DNA of 41,653 bases from a virus: the IMG/VR virus record IMGVR_UViG_3300044617_001281, positions 1 through 41,653 of that record; one strand, 5' to 3'. Position 1 is the stretch's first letter, and each line of letters opens with the position of its first letter. A program made the translations under genes and the position numbers. The notes under the pieces were generated by a model. That model did not search any database, had not been told where the DNA came from, and was given only the letters and a program-made list of their open reading frames with translations. This document shows, piece after piece, positions 29,454-36,719 of this stretch.

Positions 29454-31460
29454 TTAAGCTGCATTCCTTGTCTCAGTCGGCGGCCTCGATGGGCCGGCGG
29501 CCTCGATGCTGACGTTGCGGATTTCGGGCCGGTTGGCCGTGGTTTCAAATTGTAGTTCGCAGTAGTGCGCCTTTTGGCGGATCGGCTGCTTGAGCGTGTA
29601 GTCTTCGCTCAGTCCCGAGGTGTTGGTCTGTCCTGGCACCAAGGTGATCTCGCTGTCGGGGTTAACGGTGATCGCTTTGACCGTCACGCTTGCCGTATCC
29701 GGCAGCACCACATCGGCGAGGCTGCGGACGAAGCGCTTGGTGCTCATGCTGCCCAATCCGTAGCGGCGGGTGCGGATCTTGCCGGAGACCGGCGTGATGA
29801 CATTGGCCTGCGCGTCCGGCGATTCGTCTCCTGCTTCGATCTCGTCGAGGAGCATGAGCTTGCCGGCCTTGTTGCTGACGAAGAGGCGGCGCTCGTTGGC
29901 GCGGGTGGCGACGACGAAGTCATCCACGCCGAAAGCGTAGATGTCGCGGGTTTCCCACTGGTCGTTCAGCGCATTGTAAAGGAAGACACCGTTGTTGTTG
30001 TCCGATCCGGCGAGCGGGACGGCGAGGTAGTAGCGGTTGGAATACCACAGACCGACCGCGTTCTTGACCAAGCTGTCGTTGAGTTCAGTGAGTTGGTTGG
30101 CGATTGGGTCGCTGAGAGGTTTTGTGTCTCCGCGAAGTTTAAGGTCGAGGCGGCTGTCGAGGCGGTAGACACCGGCGTCGGACAGGAAATAAACAAACTG
30201 GCCCGCCGTGGCGATGGACCGGCGGGCCGCGCAGCCGACCTCATCGGTGAGGAGCGTGAGCTTACTGAGCGCCGTGTCGATGGCCGTGCTGGCGCCGTCC
30301 ACACTGGCAAACTGGTTGACCTCCGCGAGCCAGATGGACTTGCGGCAGAAGACGAGGAAGCTGTTTTCCACCCACGGATGCACGGCAACGACAAAGTCAT
30401 TGCTACCCGCGCCGGCGCGGAAGGACTGCCAGTAGGGATCGTAGGTGTTGGCGTCCAAGATATCGCTGATGAGCACGTTGTTCTTGCCGTCAGGCAGGAC
30501 GAGGCGGTTGTTGACGTAGGTGCCCCAAGGCGTTGACCTCATGGTCTTGTAGGTCGCTGAGAGTCCGGTCGGCACGCCTGCGGGGCTGCGGACGAAGGCG
30601 GTGGCAACGCCGTCCCAGTAGAGCGGCGCCTTCACGCGGCGGATGGTTCGGCCACTGGTCGTGGCGTCGGTCGCGGTGCCGGACGGCACGGTGATGGTAA
30701 AGCTGTTGGTGGAGGACGTGGCGATGTCGTATTCCACGCCGTCGAAGGCCGCGACATTGCTCCCTTCGATGCGCACGCGGGCGCCGGCGGGGAATCCGTG
30801 GCCGGTTAGGTTGACGGTCGCCGTGGTGGACGCCACCGTGATGCCGCCGGTGGTCACGTTCTTGACCACCCAGCCAGGGCGCGAGGCGTCGGCTTCGCGG
30901 AAGAGGTAGAGGCGGTCGTTGGCCTGCACCATGGAGACGGTGTCGGTCGGCTCGATGACCTCGTCCGGTGATGTCGGGTAGCCCAGCTCCTGCGGGAGCA
31001 CGCTGATGACGATGGTGTCGCCGTTCTCGTCTACGATCTCCTCTCCGGTGTCAGTGACCAGAAAGCCGCCCGCCCAGACACCGGCAAAGGATTGGTTGTC
31101 GTCCAAGAGGATGGTGTAAGCGCGGTCGCCGCCCGCCAGCACTACGATCTCCGCGCTCTGCACCTGATCGGGTGAGCGGTAGACGGAGGCCGCAAAGATG
31201 CCGCCCGCGTAGGTGCTCTGCACGATCGGCGCATTCGGCGCAGGGTTCAGCACAAAGGGCACCGTGAGCGGCGAGCTGGCCACGCTGATGGCGTCCGCCA
31301 TGCGCTTGGCGCCCTTGCGCGTCACGGCCACGCCACGATCAAGCCGCATATTCTCCGAGAGCTGCAGCATGCCAGCAGGCAGCGCAACCGGATTGATCCG
31401 GCTGGCATAACCAGCGAATCCGGCGTCACCGTCGCGGAGGATGGGGCTTTCTAGGGGCAT
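29454..31460 (-). CDS. Tail nozzle / tail tubular protein B-like (668 aa)
   Basis: Beta-rich protein of 668 aa. The N-terminus (MPLESPILRDGDAGFAGYAS, RINPVALPAGMLQLSENMRL) and repeated strands with DRLYLF, NRLVLPDGKN, NSFLVFCRKSIWLAEV and RRYGLGSMSTKRFVRS resemble the nozzle proteins of short-tailed phages that form the tail tip and hold the DNA. It is flanked by the two fibre genes. Family call based on pattern and length. Confidence 0.7.
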   Translation of the reverse strand: MPLESPILRDGDAGFAGYASRINPVALPAGMLQLSENMRLDRGVAVTRKGAKRMADAISVASSPLTVPFVLNPAPNAPIVQSTYAGGIFAASVYRSPDQVQSAEIVVLAGGDRAYTILLDDNQSFAGVWAGGFLVTDTGEEIVDENGDTIVISVLPQELGYPTSPDEVIEPTDTVSMVQANDRLYLFREADASRPGWVVKNVTTGGITVASTTATVNLTGHGFPAGARVRIEGSNVAAFDGVEYDIATSSTNSFTITVPSGTATDATTSGRTIRRVKAPLYWDGVATAFVRSPAGVPTGLSATYKTMRSTPWGTYVNNRLVLPDGKNNVLISDILDANTYDPYWQSFRAGAGSNDFVVAVHPWVENSFLVFCRKSIWLAEVNQFASVDGASTAIDTALSKLTLLTDEVGCAARRSIATAGQFVYFLSDAGVYRLDSRLDLKLRGDTKPLSDPIANQLTELNDSLVKNAVGLWYSNRYYLAVPLAGSDNNNGVFLYNALNDQWETRDIYAFGVDDFVVATRANERRLFVSNKAGKLMLLDEIEAGDESPDAQANVITPVSGKIRTRRYGLGSMSTKRFVRSLADVVLPDTASVTVKAITVNPDSEITLVPGQTNTSGLSEDYTLKQPIRQKAHYCELQFETTANRPEIRNVSIEAAGPSRPPTETRNAA

Positions 31461-31467
31461 TTAGATG

Positions 31468-32268
31468 TTATCCCTCATACATGATGTTGACCGATCCGGC
31501 GTCGAAGGTGTCGGTGCCGTTGACGGTGGTTATGCGGACACGGTCGAGAGTTGCTGAAAGCGTTTTGGTGCCTTGCGTAAGACCAGCGTGGCCCGCGCTT
31601 TCGTTGACAATGCTTCCAATGCCAACCCAAGTATTCCCAACAAGATTAGACAGTATTAACGCGCCGTCTCTTGTATATGCTGCCGAATTGCCGCTAATTA
31701 CAAACCCACCATTGACTACGGCGACACTTACGGCATTAGTGCCCGTAATTGTAGAATTGCCCACAACGTATCCGGTGTTTTCAACCCCTCCAGAGTCTCC
31801 TAATTGGACTTGCACAGGGCTTGCCCCGCTGGTGCTTACACCGCTAAACATCACCGTAATCCGCTTCACCCAAGACGGGATGCTTTCAAAATCCAAAACC
31901 GTATTTGATGAAGACCCGTTCCAGTTGAAGGCTTTTGCGGTTGCCAGCGTGAGCGGCTGAGTCAGCATCGTCGGCGTCACCTTGGCGCTGCCAATCGCCG
32001 TCACACCGGCATTGCTGATCGTCACGTCGCCAGTCACAGCAACCTTGGTCGCCACGTTGCTGCCGTTGCCGACAAGGATGTTGGCGCTGTCCAGTGCGGC
32101 GAGCTTGCTGAAGGCGATGGCCGCCGCCGCATCAATGTCCGAATTGATCAGTCCGCCGCGCACAACGGATGCAGCGACACGCTTGGTCAGTCCGCTCTGC
32201 TCGATGACGAACTCGTCGCCGGGGTCGAGGGTGGTGGCTTGGGTTAGTTGTCCGATTGTTTTGGCCAT
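31468..32268 (-). CDS. Fibre-like protein A (266 aa)
   Basis: Starts MAKTIGQLTQATTLDPGDEF, a common opening in phage tail-fibre proteins (a small beta-domain, then VAASVVRGGL). Repetitive Thr/Ser/Gly/Asn/Ala-rich body. It shares the segment SWVKRITVM and the terminal TFDAGSVNIMYEG with protein B. The conserved ends and divergent centre suggest swapped receptor-binding parts. Confidence 0.65.
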   Translation of the reverse strand: MAKTIGQLTQATTLDPGDEFVIEQSGLTKRVAASVVRGGLINSDIDAAAAIAFSKLAALDSANILVGNGSNVATKVAVTGDVTISNAGVTAIGSAKVTPTMLTQPLTLATAKAFNWNGSSSNTVLDFESIPSWVKRITVMFSGVSTSGASPVQVQLGDSGGVENTGYVVGNSTITGTNAVSVAVVNGGFVISGNSAAYTRDGALILSNLVGNTWVGIGSIVNESAGHAGLTQGTKTLSATLDRVRITTVNGTDTFDAGSVNIMYEG

Positions 32269-32274
32269 AGTGTT

Positions 32275-32832
32275 TTAGGATTTGCTGGTGAGAACGTAAG
32301 AAAGGGTTTTCGCGTTGTTCCGCTTCATCTCCGACTCAACGAGCGTGATGAAGGCCGGCCATTGGGCGGGCGGCAGGACAGAACATCCTTCGCTTCCTGG
32401 ACCTCTGGTGGCAGGTCCGCCGCGATGCACGTTGATCCCATACCATCCGGTCTCTTCCTTGTCGTCGCGGACGACGGTGACCGGAGCTGCTTGGACCAAA
32501 GCGCGGTAAGGGTTGCCGCGCCGAAGGCCATGAAGTCCGAGTTTGTATTTCCAGACTCCGGGCTTGAGGACGGCATAGGGCTTGTTGATCTTGGGATTCT
32601 TTCCGTAGCGGTCGGGATCGACCGAGGCATTGAAAGTGGCATGCACATCGCCGCCGCTGCTGATGAGGATGAGGGCATCGTCGTAGATGCCGCGCGAGTT
32701 GCCGGGCTTCTTGTCGAGCTTGCTGTAGTAGCCACGCACGCCGACCAGCACGACAGGATCGCTGACCTTGTGCTGCTTGAGCAGGGCAGCGGTCGCTTCC
32801 TTCTTTTGCTTGGGACGTGCGTTCGGGATCAC
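32275..32832 (-). CDS. Endolysin candidate with L,D-transpeptidase-like motif (185 aa)
   Basis: GTG start at 32832. Residues 136-153 read HRGGPATRGPGSEGCSVL: the H-x-G...S-x-G-C pattern of YkuD-type L,D-transpeptidase/peptidase folds, with H136, S147 and C150 as candidate catalytic residues. Preceded by beta-strands (VVLVGVRGYYSKL, DALILISSGG). It is the last soluble gene of the lysis block behind two or three membrane proteins. It would cleave or exchange peptidoglycan cross-links. The fold is inferred from the motif. Confidence 0.65.
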   Translation of the reverse strand: MIPNARPKQKKEATAALLKQHKVSDPVVLVGVRGYYSKLDKKPGNSRGIYDDALILISSGGDVHATFNASVDPDRYGKNPKINKPYAVLKPGVWKYKLGLHGLRRGNPYRALVQAAPVTVVRDDKEETGWYGINVHRGGPATRGPGSEGCSVLPPAQWPAFITLVESEMKRNNAKTLSYVLTSKS

Positions 32833-32853
32833 TTGCTTGGGTTATCGACGATG

Positions 32854-33204
32854 CTAATTCCGGCTGGCCAATTCAGCGGCGGCGGCTTCCACGGTCACGG
32901 GGCCGACATAGCCGTCCAACTTGAGGTGTTGGCCACGGCCGTGCGTGTTCAGCAGGGCTTGGATTTGCGTGCCGTAATCTTTGATGACGTTGGCTGGCAG
33001 CTTTGTGACGATAACGTCAAGGATGCCCCAGATGATGCCGGCGAGAATGGCTTCGTTGAGGCCGAGGGCGCGAAGGTCGAGGCCGCTCTTGGTGGCCAGA
33101 TAGGTGAGGGCGGCAGCGGCGGCGGCGGTAACAGCCTTTTGCAGCAGCGGGCCGCCACGGGACAGCAGCAGGCGGACGAGTTGGCGTTCGATAAAGGTCT
33201 TCAT
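32854..33204 (-). CDS. Membrane protein of the lysis block (116 aa)
   Basis: ATG at 33204 overlaps the lipoprotein stop as ATGA. Two hydrophobic segments (AVTAAAAAALTYLAT and AILAGIIWGILDVIVTKL), then a soluble C-terminal part resembling a small binding domain (GYVGPVTVEAAAAELASRN). Holin or an anchored peptidoglycan-binding protein are both possible. Confidence 0.6.
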   Translation of the reverse strand: MKTFIERQLVRLLLSRGGPLLQKAVTAAAAAALTYLATKSGLDLRALGLNEAILAGIIWGILDVIVTKLPANVIKDYGTQIQALLNTHGRGQHLKLDGYVGPVTVEAAAAELASRN

Positions 33205-33398
33205 TCGGGTTTTCTCCATTCTTTGAAATCGCTGATCAGCTCGGCCACGTTCGGGACGTAGGTGATCATCACCTTGATGCTTCCCCAGTCGCCTGCCTGC
33301 GTCTTCTCGCCGTCCACCGGCGGAAGAGGGATGGTCACGCAGCCACCAGCAACGAGTGCGATGGCCAGCATGAAGGCGAACAGAGGGCGGCACCGCAT
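33201..33398 (-). CDS. Lysis-block lipoprotein (65 aa), possible outer-membrane spanin
   Basis: Signal peptide MRCRPLFAFMLAIALVAGGC with lipobox VAGGC and a proline-containing mature part (VTIPLPPVDGEKTQ). Small, lipobox-bearing, lysis-located: consistent with an Rz1-like o-spanin, though no clear i-spanin partner is visible. Confidence 0.6.
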   Translation of the reverse strand: MRCRPLFAFMLAIALVAGGCVTIPLPPVDGEKTQAGDWGSIKVMITYVPNVAELISDFKEWRKPE

Positions 33399-33571
33399 TA
33401 GAGTCGGGCGTTATTGTCTTTCGCGTTGATCAAGCCCCAGCCGGCAAGCACCGAGGCCACGATCAGGCCGAGGTCCGGCAGGCTGTCGGTGGCGAGGTAT
33501 TCCTTCGTGCCGGTGGCCAAGGCGATGAGGATGGTGAGTGCGCCGATTACGTTTGTTTTCCAGTTTCTCAT
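33398..33571 (-). CDS. Holin (57 aa)
   Basis: ATG at 33571 overlaps the upstream stop as ATGA. Reads MRNWKTNVIGALTILIALAT, then GLIVASVLAGWGLINAKDNN: two hydrophobic helices and a charged tail, the class II holin plan. Location in the lysis block and size fit well. Confidence 0.7.
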   Translation of the reverse strand: MRNWKTNVIGALTILIALATGTKEYLATDSLPDLGLIVASVLAGWGLINAKDNNARL

Positions 33572-33780
33572 TTCATTTCCTTCCGTTTCTTTTGGATGTC
33601 GTGGATGACTGAGATGAGTGTCGCCACGCCGACACAAATACCGATGATGAGACCAGCCACACGCAGGGTTGTTTCTAGGTGAGGGAGCATTGAGAAGACC
33701 GATGAGCCGATGCTGGTCGCCGTGCCTATCACGCCCTTTTCGGTGGTCGTGAAGTTGTGATGAAAATACTGCAAGCTCAT
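33568..33780 (-). CDS. Small membrane protein, holin-like (70 aa)
   Basis: Start at ATG 33780 (MSLQYFHHNFTTTEKGVIGT). One clear hydrophobic helix (LRVAGLIIGICVGVATLISV) and possibly a weaker one, followed by a basic tail (IHDIQKKRKEMK). Coupled to the next gene by ATGA. It could be a holin, antiholin or pinholin. Confidence 0.6.
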   Translation of the reverse strand: MSLQYFHHNFTTTEKGVIGTATSIGSSVFSMLPHLETTLRVAGLIIGICVGVATLISVIHDIQKKRKEMK

Positions 33781-33800
33781 CGCGCGACTCCTCAATGTTC

Positions 33801-34055
33801 TTACTTGCGGTAAGCGATGACCGTGCCGCTGTGCAGCTTGATCGCGCTGAAGAAGCCGTCGAGGGTCGTGCCCGCCTTGATGAGCGCGGCGCTGGCCTCG
33901 GTGGCGTTCGCGGCGCCAGTAAGGTTGCCGGTCAGCGTGTGGAACTTGGTGTCGGTCATCACGTCGATGGAGACGATGTCAGCGGTGACGGTGTTGGTGT
34001 CGCCGATGAATTGGCTGCCGGACGTGCGGTTGGTGATGCGGGTATTCGGGTGCAT
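33801..34055 (-). CDS. Small structural protein starting MHPN (84 aa)
   Basis: Reads MHPNTRITNRTSGSQFIGDT, and is beta-rich with many T, N and S. It resembles in opening and composition the 69-aa protein at 36468-36677, so both may be fibre or tail-associated proteins. No family recognised. Confidence 0.6.
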   Translation of the reverse strand: MHPNTRITNRTSGSQFIGDTNTVTADIVSIDVMTDTKFHTLTGNLTGAANATEASAALIKAGTTLDGFFSAIKLHSGTVIAYRK

Positions 34056-34058
34056 AAT

Positions 34059-34676
34059 TTAGTATTGGTTGACGCGGGCGGTCCACATGGAGGGCTGCCC
34101 TTGTTGGAAATAGTATTTGTCCCGCTGCGAGATCAGCTCGGACTCGGCGAGCTGTTCCATGGCGAGTGCTTTGTCTGTCTGTCCGTCCTCTTGGAGCAAA
34201 TCTCCACTCAGCATCAGGCCGGCTGCTTTTGCGATGACGCTGGGCACTGTCGCGGTGAGGTTGCTGGCGCTGTATTCGGTCGGGCGGATGCGGTAGCGGA
34301 CCCACACACTGGTCGGCAAGTCGCTGTCTTCGGGGAATCTGATGTTGTCTCCGAGCAGCGTGTAGCCGATCTCTCTCGGGTAGACGTTAGTTGCCGGATT
34401 GTCCCTCATGACAGAAAAGACCTCGCCCATGGCGGTCTGGCCGCTCTGCTCGTAGGGGATGAAGTAGCCGGTCGTGTCGTTGCCTTCGACGGTGCGGCTT
34501 TCAACGCGCATAAGCTCCGGCCAATCGGCCCACTCCCAGCAGTCGGCGATGCGCTCGTTGGCGGCGGCAACGAGCATGGTGCGGGCGCCGGTGGGCACGT
34601 TGGCGATGTCGCTGGCGTCATTGCCGACACGTTGCCAGGCGCGGAGGAGGATGGACTGAAGAGTTACGGTTCTCAT
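34059..34676 (-). CDS. Tail adaptor / connector protein (205 aa)
   Basis: Starts MRTVTLQSILLRAWQRVGND. The motif series GYFIPYEQSGQTAMGEVFSV, VRYRIRPTEYSASNLTATVP and a C-terminal helix with RDKYYFQQGQ resembles podovirus adaptor proteins (T7 gp11 type) that link the portal to the nozzle. Family call is by pattern and place, between fibre genes and the lysis block. Confidence 0.6.
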   Translation of the reverse strand: MRTVTLQSILLRAWQRVGNDASDIANVPTGARTMLVAAANERIADCWEWADWPELMRVESRTVEGNDTTGYFIPYEQSGQTAMGEVFSVMRDNPATNVYPREIGYTLLGDNIRFPEDSDLPTSVWVRYRIRPTEYSASNLTATVPSVIAKAAGLMLSGDLLQEDGQTDKALAMEQLAESELISQRDKYYFQQGQPSMWTARVNQY

Positions 34677-35101
34677 GGGGCGAGAGAGCTGACGGCTTCG
34701 GCGACGACTTCTTCAAAGGTGTAGCTCGGGGACGGCCAATCGCTGCGCGGCGCCGGATCGGCGGCGAACATGGCGAGGACGGTGTTGAGAAATGCTTCGG
34801 TCGCGTCGAGCTTCGCGCTGACGGCGCCGGCTTGACGCAAGTAGAGCAACGTGGGCTGGCGGTTGCCGCCCAGGCCGACTGCATCGAGGTGTTGTTCTGC
34901 GGTCTGCGTGGGCGGCGGCGTGGGGATGAGCGTGCGGGTGGCGGCGTCCCAGATGAGGGTGCCGTTTTGCAGCCCCTCGCCTTCGGCGTCGGTGAGCGGG
35001 AGCGCGGTGATGCCTTCCGGCAACGGGTCGGCGATGACGGTGCCGATGCTGACGCTTGCGCCTGTCGTGGTGTTATAGAGGAGGTGCCAGTTCATTGTCA
35101 T
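34673..35101 (-). CDS. Tail-associated protein (142 aa)
   Basis: ATG at 35101 overlaps the upstream stop as ATGA. N-terminus MTMNWHLLYNTTTGASVSIG is beta-rich, then an acidic linker and a helical C-terminus (LDATEAFLNTVLAMFAADPA). No family recognised; structural by context. Confidence 0.5.
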   Translation of the reverse strand: MTMNWHLLYNTTTGASVSIGTVIADPLPEGITALPLTDAEGEGLQNGTLIWDAATRTLIPTPPPTQTAEQHLDAVGLGGNRQPTLLYLRQAGAVSAKLDATEAFLNTVLAMFAADPAPRSDWPSPSYTFEEVVAEAVSSLAP

Positions 35102-35940
35102 GGGATGCCGATAAGGCAGAAGCCGTAGCGATCGGGGTTGGCGGCGATGTTGTGTCTCACGGCGAGGCGGGAGCCGCTGGGGATGTTGCGTCCGAAAAGC
35201 GACAGATACGGAGGCGAGGACTGCAAGTTTTCGTTGTTGGAATAAGAGGCAACGGTAAATCCAAACACTTGTTCGCTTCCTGACGCGCCGACGCCAAGCT
35301 CCAGTTGTGGGCCAATGGTTGCGATACTGCTGTTGTGCGTAGACGGCACGATGGCTACGGCACGGTAGGCGCGGGAAGTGGAGGCGATGGCTTGAACCCA
35401 TGTGCCGCTGGAGCCGCTAAAGCTGATGCCTTGGCTGGTGGCGGTGTCTCCGGTGATGACATCAACGCTGGTCGGCGCGGTGGCGTAATCGCCGCCCACA
35501 TCAAAGAGGAAGACTTGTGCGGTTGCCGTTTTGCCGCCCGTGACGACAGACTGAATGCGGGCAGACAGTCGCGTGCCACTGGGGATTTGAAATGGAATAG
35601 GAACGACAACGCCTAACGGGCCGGTGGTGGTCAAAGCGCCGCCCACGGCGAGGTTTGAAATAATAGCCGCCTCAGAACCGCTGGCTCCCGTGGCGACATC
35701 AATGAGTGTGGCCGTGTTGGTGGAGACTGTGGACACATCTTGCACCATTAGCACCAACAGACCCGCATTGGCGGAAGTGGAGGCGATAAGCTCGGAATAC
35801 GAACCCTTGGTGTGCGCGGAAGTGTTGGCGGTGAGCGATACTTCGGCGCTGGAATTGACCGGAGTGTAGGACGCCTCAAACCAATCGACGTTGCGGAAGA
35901 GTGGCGTGGCACCGAGATAGGCTTTTTGCAGGAGGGCCAT
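35098..35940 (-). CDS. Fibre- or baseplate-like protein (280 aa)
   Basis: Starts MALLQKAYLGATPLFRNVDW. Almost entirely Ser/Thr/Gly/Ala/Val-rich beta-structure, as in phage fibre or head-fibre proteins (GASGSEAAIISNLAVGGALT). The N-terminal patch LGATPLFR may bind the virion. Function inferred from composition. Confidence 0.6.
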   Translation of the reverse strand: MALLQKAYLGATPLFRNVDWFEASYTPVNSSAEVSLTANTSAHTKGSYSELIASTSANAGLLVLMVQDVSTVSTNTATLIDVATGASGSEAAIISNLAVGGALTTTGPLGVVVPIPFQIPSGTRLSARIQSVVTGGKTATAQVFLFDVGGDYATAPTSVDVITGDTATSQGISFSGSSGTWVQAIASTSRAYRAVAIVPSTHNSSIATIGPQLELGVGASGSEQVFGFTVASYSNNENLQSSPPYLSLFGRNIPSGSRLAVRHNIAANPDRYGFCLIGIP

Positions 35941-35943
35941 GGC

Positions 35944-36468
35944 TTACGGATCGGTGATGAGGAAGAGCGTGGCCGCGTCAGGACTTCCGATGGCGTTGTA
36001 TTCGGCTTGGGTGAGGCTCACGATGTTGTTGACCACGTCGCTGCCGCTGCCTGCGCCGGTGTCGCTGACCACGTTGACGCCAGAGCGGTCGGCGGCCGTC
36101 AGCGTGCGGGTCTGGCCGGTGGTGATGCCGGAGAGTTGGAAGGCTAAATTTTTGGAGCTGTCGCCGTTGTCGTAGAGGAGGAAGTTGGCGTCGTTGAATA
36201 CATCCGGCAGAATGCCCGCGTAGGTCCAGTCAGTTGCGCGTGTTCCGGTGGTGGCAACGCGAATGTAGATGCCAGCGGGCTTTCGGCTGATGAGCCAAGT
36301 GCCTTCGGCTTCGCGGACAAGGTAGGCGCTGTCTACGGCCGGCGGGTTGGCGGTGGGCAACGCGCTAAAGTTTTGCACCTCGCCGTCGATATAGCTCGCA
36401 CCGCCGCCGCCTCCACCGCTTCCGGTGAAGTCGAAGTTGCCTGTCAGCGGATTGAAGCGAATAGCCAT
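35944..36468 (-). CDS. Fibre-like structural protein (174 aa)
   Basis: Starts MAIRFNPLTGNFDFTGSGGG, a glycine hinge followed by beta-structure, then SGITTGQTRTLTAADRSGV and an end LTQAEYNAIGSPDAATLFLI. This pattern recurs in tail and head-fibre N-terminal domains of many phages. It lies in the operon between portal and tail adaptor. Confidence 0.6.
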   Translation of the reverse strand: MAIRFNPLTGNFDFTGSGGGGGGASYIDGEVQNFSALPTANPPAVDSAYLVREAEGTWLISRKPAGIYIRVATTGTRATDWTYAGILPDVFNDANFLLYDNGDSSKNLAFQLSGITTGQTRTLTAADRSGVNVVSDTGAGSGSDVVNNIVSLTQAEYNAIGSPDAATLFLITDP

Positions 36469-36677
36469 TAGCTGCGGGTCACGGTGGCGATGTTGGCGTC
36501 ATCCGAGGTCGGCGGCCCTCCGACATAGGTGAAGGTCAATGTGGCGACCGTTTGGGCGCCTTCCTTGTAGACAACCGTTGAGAGGTTGTTGGTCGTGGAG
36601 ACGTAGTTTAGCTCGACCTCGGTGTGCTGTGGGATGTTTAGGCCAGCGATGTTGCGGACGTTTATATTGGGATGCAC
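36468..36677 (-). CDS. Small structural protein (69 aa), MHPN type
   Basis: GTG at 36677 gives MHPNINVRNIAGLNIPQHTE. Beta-rich, T/N/V-rich, with the same MHPN opening as the gene at 33801-34055. The 42 bases before the start are A/T-richer than the surroundings but no promoter was clear. Function unknown. Confidence 0.55.
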   Translation of the reverse strand: MHPNINVRNIAGLNIPQHTEVELNYVSTTNNLSTVVYKEGAQTVATLTFTYVGGPPTSDDANIATVTRS

Positions 36678-36719
36678 GGAGTTTAGTCTTTCTTTGTAAA
36701 CTGATTAACTTCGCTATAA

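Noticed and set aside
29565-30536. 323-codon plus-strand frame inside the nozzle gene
   Set aside because: Exact antisense of a well-supported structural gene; no ribosome site and valine/aspartate-rich shadow composition.
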